From: Megaleporinus macrocephalus
Taxonomy: Eukaryota; Chordata; Actinopteri; Characiformes; Anostomidae
Assembly: GCA_021613375.1 (NCBI GenBank)
Contig: JAJQXZ010000031.1
Location: forward strand, 145,760 to 209,759
Length of the DNA: 64,000 nt
Reading direction: 5' to 3'
In this document: piece by piece, positions 13,066-26,381 of the stretch
Position numbering within the stretch: position 1 is the first letter of the stretch
Layout: every line of letters starts with the position of its first letter
Notes under the pieces: generated by a model
The model's input: only the letters and a program-made list of their open reading frames with translations
Told to the model about the DNA's origin: nothing
Databases searched by the model: none
Made by a program: the position numbers and the translations under genes

Positions 13066-13284
13066 AACACCACACAAGGGCTAAGATAACAACTCAAATT
13101 ACTTACAATGTAAATAAAGAAATACATTAAACAGACTATTACTACATGTTATTTGTAGTTTCATTTCTAATGAACTGGTCCTGGAATGGGGGGAAGGGAA
13201 GGTAACAGTTAGTCACGCCCCCCAATTCAGACTTTTATCTCAACTTGCCTTTCAGCATATTCCACTTCCTCACATCCACCAACA

Positions 13285-15425
13285 ATGAGTCTGCAGGTCA
13301 CACTGGCGCTCATCTGCCTGCTTTTACCAAAAGGTATGAAACTTCATCTCCAGCAGGTGTGAAGAATGTTAGATACAGTATTACATTTACTTCAGCAGTT
13401 TAGCTCCTCAGTATAGTTTTACCAGCATGCTGTTAGTGAGTCTGACGTTGATATTTTAATAGTATAAGTTATTCAAGTGTAGGTTTGAGGATATCAGTTG
13501 CTTGACGGAACTTTTAATAACTTTTATTGTCATTTTTGAAACCCCATCTAAGTTTGTTTACAAAATCTAGCAAAACAGTGAGCAGGACTTCATACTAGAA
13601 GTTTAAATTTGTGTTTATGTAATTGGATCTGTTTTTAATGCTGGATTCTCGCTGTCCTCTAGCACTGACACTGAACTGTTATCAGTGTATCCAACCGGTT
13701 TCTGGAACATGCACAGATACTGCAGAATGTCCAGATCAGTGTTCCAGCATAACCACTACTACCTACATAGGTAAGAATGACCTACATATACATATAAAAA
13801 CAAACAGCTGAATGGCCTTAACAACAAAGCATTAGTCTACAAATTAGAGATGCAGTGAGTTGGTGTGAGAGCTTTAAATACGGAGGCCTTGTAGGCTTAC
13901 CTGTAGATAGAAAGAAGAGCCGATGTTGTTCCAGTTGAAAAATATTGCTAAGGTAATGTCATAGCAGGAAATCTCAACCTTTAGTATCTGAAGAATCCCG
14001 TGTTCATATCTACAAAGCATAGCAGCCCACAAGACAACTCTTTTTATACATTTCGTCGCTGTCCAAAGAAAAACATGTACCTCTATTTTTTGTTGATTTT
14101 TATTTTTCTATATCTTTTGAAATGGGCGTTGACATTATGCATATTTCATAATGAATGGACCAATAGAAATGCTCCAAAGTAGAATGGAGAAAATTCTGGT
14201 TCCATTGACTTACTAAGTAAAAGCAGTTTTGGGCCTCTCCTCTAAAGTTGCCGTTTTGGAGATGCTTGTTTTTCATTAGACAGCGATGAAGGAAGAATGA
14301 ATGGACAAATGTACTGAGACCAAGATCGAGATAAACATCTGTTGCCATTTACCAGGATGATGAAGATGAAACAAGGGTGGACATTTCAGCAAGACAAGCT
14401 TTTGTACAAAGTACTAAATAAATTTCAGTAAGCGTGTTCAATATTTTTTCCCTGTGTCATTTCTCATGATGACATATAACTATCTGGTGGTCTTATAGAT
14501 GAAAATACACTTATTGATGAGATAAAAGCTGTATGTTTATGTGTGTGTGTGAGTGTACAATTCCATTAAAGATTAAAGCATGTGCTGTGTTTACTAGCTG
14601 GTGCTCCAACAGAAGTCAACATGAAGACTTGCGGAGCAGCAGACATGTGTTTGACTGGGAGTCTAAATGTGGGACTCATAAAAACAACTATGAACACCAA
14701 ATGCTGCAACACTGATCTCTGCAACAACCAAGCAGTGCCAGGTAAAGCCAGCAGCTCTGACTACTGTATAAAGAGTGCTCATTATGAAGGTCCTCTCTTG
14801 TTATGTCTTATCCAAGCAGCCCTAGAGCTGATATAACCTGACATAATCAGACTCCTGACACTGTTCAGGATGTGGATGTGTGATGTCCTATGAACAGCAG
14901 CGCTGGGTTTAGTCTGTTTTGGGATGTAAAGCAGTGAAATGCAGAGAAGATGATACTAAAGCTCTTCACTGAACTCTTCACCTGTACAGCTTTACCAATA
15001 GGGTCTCCAAATGGGAGGCAGTGTTACACCTGTAATAGCGACGACTGCACAGGAACTGTGAACTGTGAGGGGGATGAAGATCAGTGCATCAAAATTAGAG
15101 GTGAAAACTAGCAAATATTCTCTCATCAACATTCAATATTTATAATTAGGGTGTTTCATTTTATCTGATTTTCTTTTTATCTGTCTAAAAGCGCTCTAAC
15201 AACTCTCTCCCCTTTAACTCAGTGAACTCTGGAGGTGTTAACGTAAAAATGAAAGGATGTGCGAGCAAGAGTTTCTGTACCGGTGACGCTTCAAGCACGC
15301 AGGCTGCTGGAGTCGGTGGAAGTGTGAGCTGCTGTAGTGGGAACCTGTGTAACGGCGCTGCAGGGGTTAAGCTGAGTCTCCTCTTCATGCTGGTTCCTCT
15401 GTTGTCCTCCATCCTCTTCTTCTGA
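13285..15425 (+). CDS. LU gene copy 3 (type A)
   Basis: Exons are 13285-13333, 13663-13770, 14598-14741, 14990-15100 and 15223-15425; AATAAA is at 15556-15561. The reading frame is intact for 204 residues, with the same predicted protein as copy 2, including NNQAVP at the end of exon 3 and STQAAG in domain 2. All four introns have GT-AG borders, including CTCAG before exon 5. Intron 3 carries TTTTCTTTTTATC-type sequence in the polypyrimidine region, as in copies 2 and 5. The single-exon ORF starting at the GTG of 15,222 is just exon 5 and not a separate gene. This is the cleanest reference for the type A gene. Confidence 0.9.
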
Positions 15426-15561
15426 ACTCTCTGCTGATCAAACATCTTCTTACCAGTTCGTTTTTTTGCCTTTACGTCTCGCAGAGTCGTGTATAACAAG
15501 ATGACCAAACGCAGAGACTGAAATATAATGATGTTAATGTAACCAGAACAACTTCAATAAA

Positions 15562-17044
15562 CAGTGTGGTGACTAAAAGTAGTCCAGACTTTTTATTCTA
15601 GCATATACTATAAACTGCTTTAAAAATTGAATGTGCACTGACCATTACATATCATTATTTGTACTATTATTATTACTATTATTATTATTATTTTACAATG
15701 TTGAGTAGAAAAGAAAAGGTTGAAGTGAAAAAAAAACATTTTATTAATTTACTGTAAGTTTTTAATATGAGCACATTGCTACTATGTATAGGCCACTAAA
15801 TCCATTTAGAACATACATGTACCATGAAGTGTGTCACTTACACGTACTAGAAATATGAAACAATAGTACATTCACAACACTATGAACTTAAATCTTAAAT
15901 GGGTCATTAATATTTGTGAGTCACTATTTTAGCAGTCTAGCACAGCGTGTTGGAGTTGAAATGAAATAATTATAAATAAGTTATTATGTATAAGTACAGA
16001 TTTTCATTTAATTTTCATGTAATTATTTCATTACATAATTTAATTTTATTTTAATTACTGCTGAATGGTTAAAAGAATAATAACTTTGAGAGTGTCTAAA
16101 TATTTATGGATCCAACGGCAGTTACAGTGTAATCAGTGTTACAGATGCAGGTGAGCACAGTGTTAGAGGAGTCTTCATCCAAGAGCTTTATAAGTATAAC
16201 ATGTTCAGTACTTATAGAGACGCTGCTGCTGAGTTCCTTTATAGGGCGTTTTCACACCTGTAGTTCGTTTCAATGGTCTGGATCAGTTAATGAGTTTGTT
16301 TACTTGAAGCATTTCCCCCTCGGTTTGATTCATTTTCACACAGGCAAAAACCTAAACGCACCATAATGCGCCTCAACAAACCACGTGAGCACTGCTAGTC
16401 CACGTGAGGCCTCGGTTCATTGTCCTCACTTGGTTAGCTGTTACAGTTATCCACTTCTCTGTTTATGCAACCCGCTACATCCCATAATACAAAGCATTAC
16501 AGATACAGGCCAGGTGGGGGGCGGAGACACAAGAAGGACATGATTAAAACAGAACCACGTGGCGTAAACAGAAGCACGAGAGACTGACAGGATGTTAACA
16601 CGAACTTAGACAGGGGAGGACGAGCAGGGCGTGGCAATCGCAGTAAAGACACATCGCAATATCATTATTGATTCATGCCTGGCTATATATATACATATAT
16701 AGACACATAAACTCATCTCCAAAGAACTTGGGACTGGGGCAACAAAAGACTAGTAAAGAAACTAAACTTGATGCCGCTTTGAGTGGGTCTAGATCTACTG
16801 CATATTTATAGGTTCATTTACCTCAGACTGTTAGCTTAGTGATACTAGTGCATATCAGTTACATTGTGTATGTATGTTTCATTAATAGCTAAAGCTACAA
16901 AACAGAATGCTGAATAGCACACAGTAAGCTTTGTAGGCTTCCGATAACCTTATTTTCAGACCCTTAGCAGCTTAGAGGAGCCCAAACATTGAGGAACTAG
17001 TTATTTAACTTGTTACATAGTCTGACATTATTTACTTAACAACT
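15562..17044. other. Unit 3 3' spacer, no gene seen
   Basis: Same elements as the other spacers, differing by one extra A in the poly-A run near 15,730. No ORF with domain support on either strand. Confidence 0.6.
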
Positions 17045-18413
17045 AGACTGATATAGATACTGTATAATGGAGCTGATGTGATGTATAGACTGATTTAGAT
17101 ACTGTATAATGGAGCTGATGTGATGTGTAGACTGATATAGACACTGTATAATGGGGCTGGTGTGATGTATAGACTGATATAGACACTGTATAATGGAGCT
17201 GATGTGATGTGTATTCTGATATAGATACTGTATAATGGAGCTGGTGTGATGTGTAGACTGATACAGATACTGTATAATGGAGCTGATGTGATGTATAGAC
17301 TGATATAGATACTGTATAATGGAGCTGGTGTGATGTGTAGACTGATATAGATACTGTATAATGAGGCTGATGTGATGTGTAGACTGATATAGATACTGTA
17401 CAATGGAGCTGATGTGATGTGTATACTGATATAGATACTGTATAATGGAGCTGATGTGATGTGTAGACTGATATAGATACTGTGTAATTGGGCTGATGTG
17501 ATGTATAGACTGATATAGATACTGTATAATGGAGCTGATGTGATGTGTATACTGATATAGATACTGTATAATGGAGCTGATGTGATGTGTAGACTGATAT
17601 AGATACTGTGCAATTGGGCTGATGTGATGTGTAGACTGATATAGATACTGTGTAATTGGGCTGATGTGTTGTGTAGACTGATATAGATACTGTATAATGG
17701 GGCTGATGTGATGTGTAGACTGATATAGATACTGTATAATGGAGCTGGTGTGATGTGTAGACTGATATAGATACTGTATAATGGGGCTGATGTGATGTAT
17801 AGACTGATATAGATACTGTATAATTTGGCTGATGTGATGTATAGACTGATATAGATACTGTATAATGGAGCTGGTGTGATGTGTATACTGATATAGATAC
17901 TGTATAATGGAGCTGATGTGATGTGTATACTGATATAGATACTGTATAATGGAGCTGATGTGATGTGTAGACTGATATAGATACTGTGCAATTGGGCTGA
18001 TGTGATGTGTAGACTGATATAGATACTGTGTAATTGGGCTGATGTGTTGTGTAGACTGATATAGATACTGTATAATGGGGCTGATGTGATGTGTAGACTG
18101 ATATAGATACTGTATAATGGAGCTGGTGTGATGTGTAGACTGATATAGATACTGTATAATGGGGCTGATGTGATGTATAGACTGATATAGATACTGTATA
18201 ATTTGGCTGATGTGATGTATAGACTGATATAGATACTGTATAATGGAGCTGGTGTGATGTGTATACTGATATAGATACTGTATAATGGAGCTGTTGTGAT
18301 GTGTAGACTGATATAGATACTGTATAATGGAGCTGATGTGATGTGTAGACTGATATAGATACTGTATAATGGAGCTGATGTGATGTGTAGACTGATATAG
18401 ATACTGTATAATG
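17045..18413. repeat. 42-bp minisatellite array 4
   Basis: About 32.6 units. The first units carry TGATTTAGATAC, a variant that also opens arrays 6, 7 and 8 but not 2, 3 or 5. The rare TGTGCAATTGGG unit appears twice, 378 bp (nine units) apart (about 17,609 and 17,987), with the same flanking variant order, marking a nine-unit internal duplication. Confidence 0.97.
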
Positions 18414-18632
18414 AACACCACACAAGGGCTAAGATAACAACTCAAATTACTTACAATGTAAATAAAGAAATACATTAAACAGACTATTACTACATGTTAT
18501 TTGTAGTTTCATTTCTAATGAACTGGTCCTGGAATGGGGGGAAGGGAAGGTAACAGTTAGTCACGCCCCCCAATTCAGACTTTTATCTCAACTTGCCTTT
18601 CAGCATATTCCACTTCCTCACATCCACCAACA

Positions 18633-20773
18633 ATGAGTCTGCAGGTCACACTGGCGCTCATCTGCCTGCTTTTACCAAAAGGTATGAAACTTCATCTCCA
18701 GCAGGTGTGAAGAATGTTAGATACAGTATTACATTTACTTCAGCAGTTTAGCTCCTCAGTATAGTTTTACCAGCATGCTGTTAGTGAGTCTGACGTTGAT
18801 ATTTTAATAGTATAAGTTATTCAAGTGTAGGTTTGAGGATATCAGTTGCTTGACGGAACTTTTAATAACTTTTATTGTCATTTTTGAAACCCCATCTAAG
18901 TTTGTTTACAAAATCTAGCAAAACAGTGAGCAGGACTTCATACTAGAAGTTTAAATTTGTGTTTATGTAATTGGATCTGTTTTTAATGCTGGATTCTCGC
19001 TGTCCTCTAGCACTGACACTGAACTGTTATCAGTGTATCCAACCGGTTTCTGGAACATGCACAGATACTGCAGAATGTCCAGATCAGTGTTCCAGCATAA
19101 CCACTACTACCTACATAGGTAAGAATGACCTACATATACATATAAAAACAAACAGCTGAATGGCCTTAACAACAAAGCATTAGTCTACAAATTAGAGATG
19201 CAGTGAGTTGGTGTGAGAGCTTTAAATACGGAGGCCTTGTAGGCTTACCTGTAGATAGAAAGAAGAGCCGATGTTGTTCCAGTTGAAAAATATTGCTAAG
19301 GTAATGTCATAGCAGGAAATCTCAACCTTTAGTATCTGAAGAATCCCGTGTTCATATCTACAAAGCATAGCAGCCCACAAGACAACTCTTTTTATACATT
19401 TCGTCGCTGTCCAAAGAAAAACATGTACCTCTATTTTTTGTTGATTTTTATTTTTCTATATCTTTTGAAATGGGCGTTGACATTATGCATATTTCATAAT
19501 GAATGGACCAATAGAAATGCTCCAAAGTAGAATGGAGAAAATTCTGGTTCCATTGACTTACTAAGTAAAAGCAGTTTTGGGCCTCTCCTCTAAAGTTGCC
19601 GTTTTGGAGATGCTTGTTTTTCATTAGACAGCGATGAAGGAAGAATGAATGGACAAATGTACTGAGACCAAGATCGAGATAAACATCTGTTGCCATTTAC
19701 CAGGATGATGAAGATGAAACAAGGGTGGACATTTCAGCAAGACAAGCTTTTGTACAAAGTACTAAATAAATTTCAGTAAGCGTGTTCAATATTTTTTCCC
19801 TGTGTCATTTCTCACGATGACATATAACTATCTGGTGGTCTTATAGATGAAAATACACTTATTGATGAGATAAAAGCTGTATGTTTATGTGTGTGTGTGA
19901 GTGTACAATTCCATTAAAGATTAAAGCATGTGCTGTGTTTACTAGCTGGTGCTCCAACAGAAGTCAACATGAAGACTTGCGGAGCAGCAGACATGTGTTT
20001 GACTGGGAGTCTAAATGTGGGACTCATAAAAACAACTATGAACACCAAATGCTGCAACACTGATCTCTGCAACCGTGAAACAATGCCAGGTAAATCCAGT
20101 ATCTCTGACTACTGTATAAAGAATGCTCATTATGAAGGTCCTCTCTTGTTATGTCTTATCCAAGCAGCCCTAGAGCTGATATAACCTGACATAATCAGAC
20201 TCCTGACACTGTTCAGGATGTGGATGTGTGATGTCCTATGAACAGCAGCGCTGGGTTTAGTCTGTTTTGGGATGTAAAGCAGTGAAATGCAGAGAAGATG
20301 ATACTAAAGCTCTTCACTGAACTCTTCACCTGTACAGCTTTACCAATAGGGTCTCCAAATGGGAGGCAGTGTTACACCTGTAATAGCGATGACTGCACAG
20401 GAACTGTGAACTGTGAGGGGGATGAAGATCAGTGCATCAAAATTAGAGGTGAAAACTAGCAAATATTCTCTCATCAACATTCAATATTTATAATTAGGGT
20501 GTTTCATTTTATCTGATTTTGTTTTTATCTGTCTAAAAGCGCTCTAACAACTCTCTCCCCTTTAACTCGGTGAACTCTGGAGGTGTTAACGTAAAAATGA
20601 AAGGATGTGCGAGCAAGAGTTTCTGTACCGGTGACGCTTCAAGCATGCAGGCTGCTGGAGTCGGTGGAAGTGTGAGCTGCTGTAGTGGGAACCTGTGTAA
20701 CGGCGCTGCAGGGGTTAAGCTGAGTCTCCTCTTCATGCTGGTTCCTCTGTTGTCCTCCATCCTCTTCTTCTGA
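18633..20773 (+). CDS. LU gene copy 4 (type B, exon 5 acceptor AG changed to GG)
   Basis: Exons are 18633-18681, 19011-19118, 19946-20089, 20338-20448 and nominally 20571-20773; AATAAA is at 20904-20909. Coding frames are intact. Exon 3 ends with NRETMP, followed by an intron start (GTAAATCCAGTATC) that differs from type A (GTAAAGCCAGCAGC). Bases 20,569-20,570, where the acceptor AG should be, read GG. The next AG (20,581-20,582) would start exon 5 at 20583 in the same phase, giving 200 residues without VNSG. An upstream AG in TCTAAAAG would add 31 nt and shift the frame. Domain 2 has SMQAAG instead of STQAAG. Splicing outcome is inferred and needs RNA evidence. Confidence 0.75.
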
Positions 20774-20909
20774 ACTCTCTGCTGATCAAACATCTTCTTA
20801 CCAGTTCGTTTTTTTGCCTTTACGTCTCGCAGAGTCGTGTATAACAAGATGACCAAACGCAGAGACTGAAATATAATGATGTTAATGTAACCAGAACAAC
20901 TTCAATAAA

Positions 20910-22391
20910 CAGTGTGGTGACTAAAAGTAGTCCAGACTTTTTATTCTAGCATATACTATAAACTGCTTTAAAAATTGAATGTGCACTGACCATTACATAT
21001 CATTATTTGTACTATTATTATTACTATTATTATTATTATTTTACAATGTTGAGTAGAAAAGAAAAGGTTGAAGTGAAAAAAAACATTTTATTAATTTACT
21101 GTAAGTTTTTAATATGAGCACATTGCTACTATGTATAGGCCACTAAATCCATTTAGAACATACATGTACCATGAAGTGTGTCACTTACACGTACTAGAAA
21201 TATGAAACAATAGTACATTCACAACACTATGAACTTAAATCTTAAATGGGTCATTAATATTTGTGAGTCACTATTTTAGCAGTCTAGCACAGCGTGTTGG
21301 AGTTGAAATGAAATAATTATAAATAAGTTATTATGTATAAGTACAGATTTTCATTTAATTTTCATGTAATTATTTCATTACATAATTTAATTTTATTTTA
21401 ATTACTGCTGAATGGTTAAAAGAATAATAACTTTGAGAGTGTCTAAATATTTATGGATCCAACGGCAGTTACAGTGTAATCAGTGTTACAGATGCAGGTG
21501 AGCACAGTGTTAGAGGAGTCTTCATCCAAGAGCTTTATAAGTATAACATGTTCAGTACTTATAGAGACGCTGCTGCTGAGTTCCTTTATAGGGCGTTTTC
21601 ACACCTGTAGTTCGTTTCAATGGTCTGGATCAGTTAATGAGTTTGTTTACTTGAAGCATTTCCCCCTCGGTTTGATTCATTTTCACACAGGCAAAAACCT
21701 AAACGCACCATAATGCGCCTCAACAAACCACGTGAGCACTGCTAGTCCACGTGAGGCCTCGGTTCATTGTCCTCACTTGGTTAGCTGTTACAGTTATCCA
21801 CTTCTCTGTTTATGCAACCCGCTACATCCCATAATACAAAGCATTACAGATACAGGCCAGGTGGGGGGCGGAGACACAAGAAGGACATGATTAAAACAGA
21901 ACCACGTGGCGTAAACAGAAGCACGAGAGACTGACAGGATGTTAACACGAACTTAGACAGGGGAGGACGAGCAGGGCGTGGCAATCGCAGTAAAGACACA
22001 TCGCAATATCATTATTGATTCATGCCTGGCTATATATATACATATATAGACACATAAACTCATCTCCAAAGAACTTGGGACTGGGGCAACAAAAGACTAG
22101 TAAAGAAACTAAACTTGATGCCGCTTTGAGTGGGTCTAGATCTACTGCATATTTATAGGTTCATTTACCTCAGACTGTTAGCTTAGTGATACTAGGGCAT
22201 ATCAGTTACATTGTGTATGTATGTTTCATTAATAGCTAAAGCTACAAAACAGAATGCTGAATAGCACACAGTAAGCTTTGTAGGCTTCCGATAACCTTAT
22301 TTTCAGACCCTTAGCAGCTTAGAGGAGCCCAAACATTGAGGAACTAGTTATTTAACTTGTTACATAGTCTGACATTATTTACTTAACAACT
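20910..22391. other. Unit 4 3' spacer, no gene seen
   Basis: As in the other units, but carrying ACTAGGGCA (22,193), shared only with unit 1. This links copies 1 and 4 as sister units. Confidence 0.6.
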
Positions 22392-23886
22392 AGACTGATA
22401 TAGATACTGTATAATGGAGCTGATGTGATGTGTAGACTGATATAGACACTGTATAATGGGGCTGGTGTGATGTATAGACTGATATAGACACTGTATAATG
22501 GAGCTGATGTGATGTGTATTCTGATATAGATACTGTATAATGGAGCTGATGTGATGTGTAGACTGATATAGATACTGTATAATGGAGCTGATGTGATGTG
22601 TATACTGATATAGATACTGTATAATGGAGCTGATGTGATGTGTAGACTGATATAGATACTGTATAATGGAGCTGATGTGATGTGTAGACTGATATAGATA
22701 CTGTATAATGGAGCTGATGTGATGTGTAGACTGATATAGATACTGTATAATGGAGCTGATGTGATGTGTAGACTGATATAAATACTGTATAATGGGGCTG
22801 ATGTGATGTGTAGACTGATATAGATACTGTATAATGGAGCTAATGTGATGTGTATACTGATATAGATACTGTATAATGGAGCTGATGTGATGTGTATACT
22901 GATATAGATACTGTGTAATTGGGCTGATGTGATGTGTATACTGATATAGATACTGTATAATGGAGCTGGTGTGATGTGTAGACTGATATAGATACTGTAT
23001 AATGGAGCTGATGTGATGTATAGACTGATATAGATACTGTATAATGGAGCTGGTGTGATGTGTAGACTGATATAGATACTGTATAATGAGGCTGATGTGA
23101 TGTGTAGACTGATATACATACTGTACAATGGAGCTGATGTGATGTGTATACTGATATAGATACTGTATAATGGAGCTGATGTGATGTGTAGACTGATATA
23201 GATACTGTGTAATTGGGCTGATGTGTTGTGTAGACTGATATAGATACTGTATAATGGAGCTGATGTGATGTGTAGACTGATATCGATACTGTATAATGGA
23301 GCTGGTGTGATGTGTAGACTGATATAGATACTGTGTAATTGGGCTGATGTGATGTATAGACTGATATAGATACTGTATAATGGAGCTGATGTGATGTGTA
23401 TACTGATATAGATACTGTATAATGGAGCTGATGTGATGTGTAGACTGATATAGATACTGTGCAATTGGGCTGATGTGATGTGTAGACTGATATAGATACT
23501 GTGTAATTGGGCTGATGTGTTGTGTAGACTGATATAGATACTGTATAATGGGGCTGATGTGATGTGTAGACTGATATAGATACTGTATAATGGAGCTGGT
23601 GTGATGTGTAGACTGATATAGATACTGTATAATGGGGCTGATGTGATGTATAGACTGATATAGATACTGTATAATTTGGCTGATGTGATGTATAGACTGA
23701 TATAGATACTGTATAATGGAGCTGGTGTGATGTGTATACTGATATAGATACTGTATAATGGAGCTGTTGTGATGTGTAGACTGATATAGATACTGTATAA
23801 TGGAGCTGATGTGATGTGTAGACTGATATAGATACTGTATAATGGAGCTGATGTGATGTGTAGACTGATATAGATACTGTATAATG
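22392..23886. repeat. 42-bp minisatellite array 5
   Basis: About 35.6 units in clean register. Order and type of variant units track array 2, which sits in the same position between a type B and a type A gene. It includes the private GATATCGATAC (23,281) and GATATACATAC (23,113) variants also present in arrays 2 and 3. Confidence 0.97.
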
Positions 23887-24105
23887 AACACCACACAAGG
23901 GCTAAGATAACAACTCAAATTACTTACAATGTAAATAAAGAAATACATTAAACAGACTATTACTACATGTTATTTGTAGTTTCATTTCTAATGAACTGGT
24001 CCTGGAATGGGGGGAAGGGAAGGTAACAGTTAGTCACGCCCCCCAATTCAGACTTTTATCTCAACTTGCCTTTCAGCATATTCCACTTCCTCACATCCAC
24101 CAACA

Positions 24106-26246
24106 ATGAGTCTGCAGGTCACACTGGCGCTCATCTGCCTGCTTTTACCAAAAGGTATGAAACTTCATCTCCAGCAGGTGTGAAGAATGTTAGATACAGT
24201 ATTACATTTACTTCAGCAGTTTAGCTCCTCAGTATAGTTTTACCAGCATGCTGTTAGTGAGTCTGACGTTGATATTTTAATAGTATAAGTTATTCAAGTG
24301 TAGGTTTGAGGATATCAGTTGCTTGACGGAACTTTTAATAACTTTTATTGTCATTTTTGAAACCCCATCTAAGTTTGTTTACAAAATCTAGCAAAACAGT
24401 GAGCAGGACTTCATACTAGAAGTTTAAATTTGTGTTTATGTAATTGGATCTGTTTTTAATGCTGGATTCTCGCTGTCCTCTAGCACTGACACTGAACTGT
24501 TATCAGTGTATCCAACCGGTTTCTGGAACATGCACAGATACTGCAGAATGTCCAGATCAGTGTTCCAGCATAACCACTACTACCTACATAGGTAAGAATG
24601 ACCTACATATACATATAAAAACAAACAGCTGAATGGCCTTAACAACAAAGCATTAGTCTACAAATTAGAGATGCAGTGAGTTGGTGTGAGAGCTTTAAAT
24701 ACGGAGGCCTTGTAGGCTTACCTGTAGATAGAAAGAAGAGCCGATGTTGTTCCAGTTGAAAAATATTGCTAAGGTAATGTCATAGCAGGAAATCTCAACC
24801 TTTAGTATCTGAAGAATCCCGTGTTCATATCTACAAAGCATAGCAGCCCACAAGACAACTCTTTTTATACATTTCGTCGCTGTCCAAAGAAAAACATGTA
24901 CCTCTATTTTTTGTTGATTTTTATTTTTCTATATCTTTTGAAATGGGCGTTGACATTATGCATATTTCATAATGAATGGACCAATAGAAATGCTCCAAAG
25001 TAGAATGGAGAAAATTCTGGTTCCATTGACTTACTAAGTAAAAGCAGTTTTGGGCCTCTCCTCTAAAGTTGCCGTTTTGGAGATGCTTGTTTTTCATTAG
25101 ACAGCGATGAAGGAAGAATGAATGGACAAATGTACTGAGACCAAGATCGAGATAAACATCTGTTGCCATTTACCAGGATGATGAAGATGAAACAAGGGTG
25201 GACATTTCAGCAAGACAAGCTTTTGTACAAAGTACTAAATAAATTTCAGTAAGCGTGTTCAATATTTTTTCCCTGTGTCATTTCTCACGATGACATATAA
25301 CTATCTGGTGGTCTTATAGATGAAAATACACTTATTGATGAGATAAAAGCTGTATGTTTATGTGTGTGTGTGAGTGTACAATTCCATTAAAGATTAAAGC
25401 ATGTGCTGTGTTTACTAGCTGGTGCTCCAACAGAAGTCAACATGAAGACTTGCGGAGCAGCAGACATGTGTTTGACTGGGAGTCTAAATGTGGGACTCAT
25501 AAAAACAACTATGAACACCAAATGCTGCAACACTGATCTCTGCAACAACCAAGCAGTGCCAGGTAAAGCCAGCAGCTCTGACTACTGTATAAAGAGTGCT
25601 CATTATGAAGGTCCTCTCTTGTTATGTCTTATCCAAGCAGCCCTAGAGCTGATATAACCTGACATAATCAGACTCCTGACACTGTTCAGGATGTGGATGT
25701 GTGATGTCCTATGAACAGCAGCGCTGGGTTTAGTCTGTTTTGGGATGTAAAGCAGTGAAATGCAGAGAAGATGATACTAAAGCTCTTCACTGAACTCTTC
25801 ACCTGTACAGCTTTACCAATAGGGTCTCCAAATGGGAGGCAGTGTTACACCTGTAATAGCGACGACTGCACAGGAACTGTGAACTGTGAGGGGGATGAAG
25901 ATCAGTGCATCAAAATTAGAGGTGAAAACTAGCAAATATTCTCTCATCAACATTCAATATTTATAATTAGGGTGTTTCATTTTATCTGATTTTCTTTTTA
26001 TCTGTCTAAAAGCGCTCTAACAACTCTCTCCCCTTTAACTCAGTGAACTCTGGAGGTGTTAACGTAAAAATGAAAGGATGTGCGAGCAAGAGTTTCTGTA
26101 CCGGTGACGCTTCAAGCACGCAGGCTGCTGGAGTCGGTGGAAGTGTGAGCTGCTGTAGTGGGAACCTGTGTAACGGCGCTGCAGGGGTTAAGCTGAGTCT
26201 CCTCTTCATGCTGGTTCCTCTGTTGTCCTCCATCCTCTTCTTCTGA
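24106..26246 (+). CDS. LU gene copy 5 (type A)
   Basis: Exons are 24106-24154, 24484-24591, 25419-25562, 25811-25921 and 26044-26246; AATAAA is at 26376-26381. The 204-residue frame is intact and all splice borders are canonical, with CTCAG before exon 5. Exon 3 ends with NNQAVP. The 3' UTR has GTCGTGTTAACAAG, shared with copy 2 and lacking the TA found in the other copies. That supports copies 2 and 5 being descended from one duplicated block. Confidence 0.9.
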
Positions 26247-26381
26247 ACTCTCTGCTGATCAAACATCTTCTTACCAGTTCGTTTTTTTGCCTTTACGTCT
26301 CGCAGAGTCGTGTTAACAAGATGACCAAACGCAGAGACTGAAATATAATGATGTTAATGTAACCAGAACAACTTCAATAAA

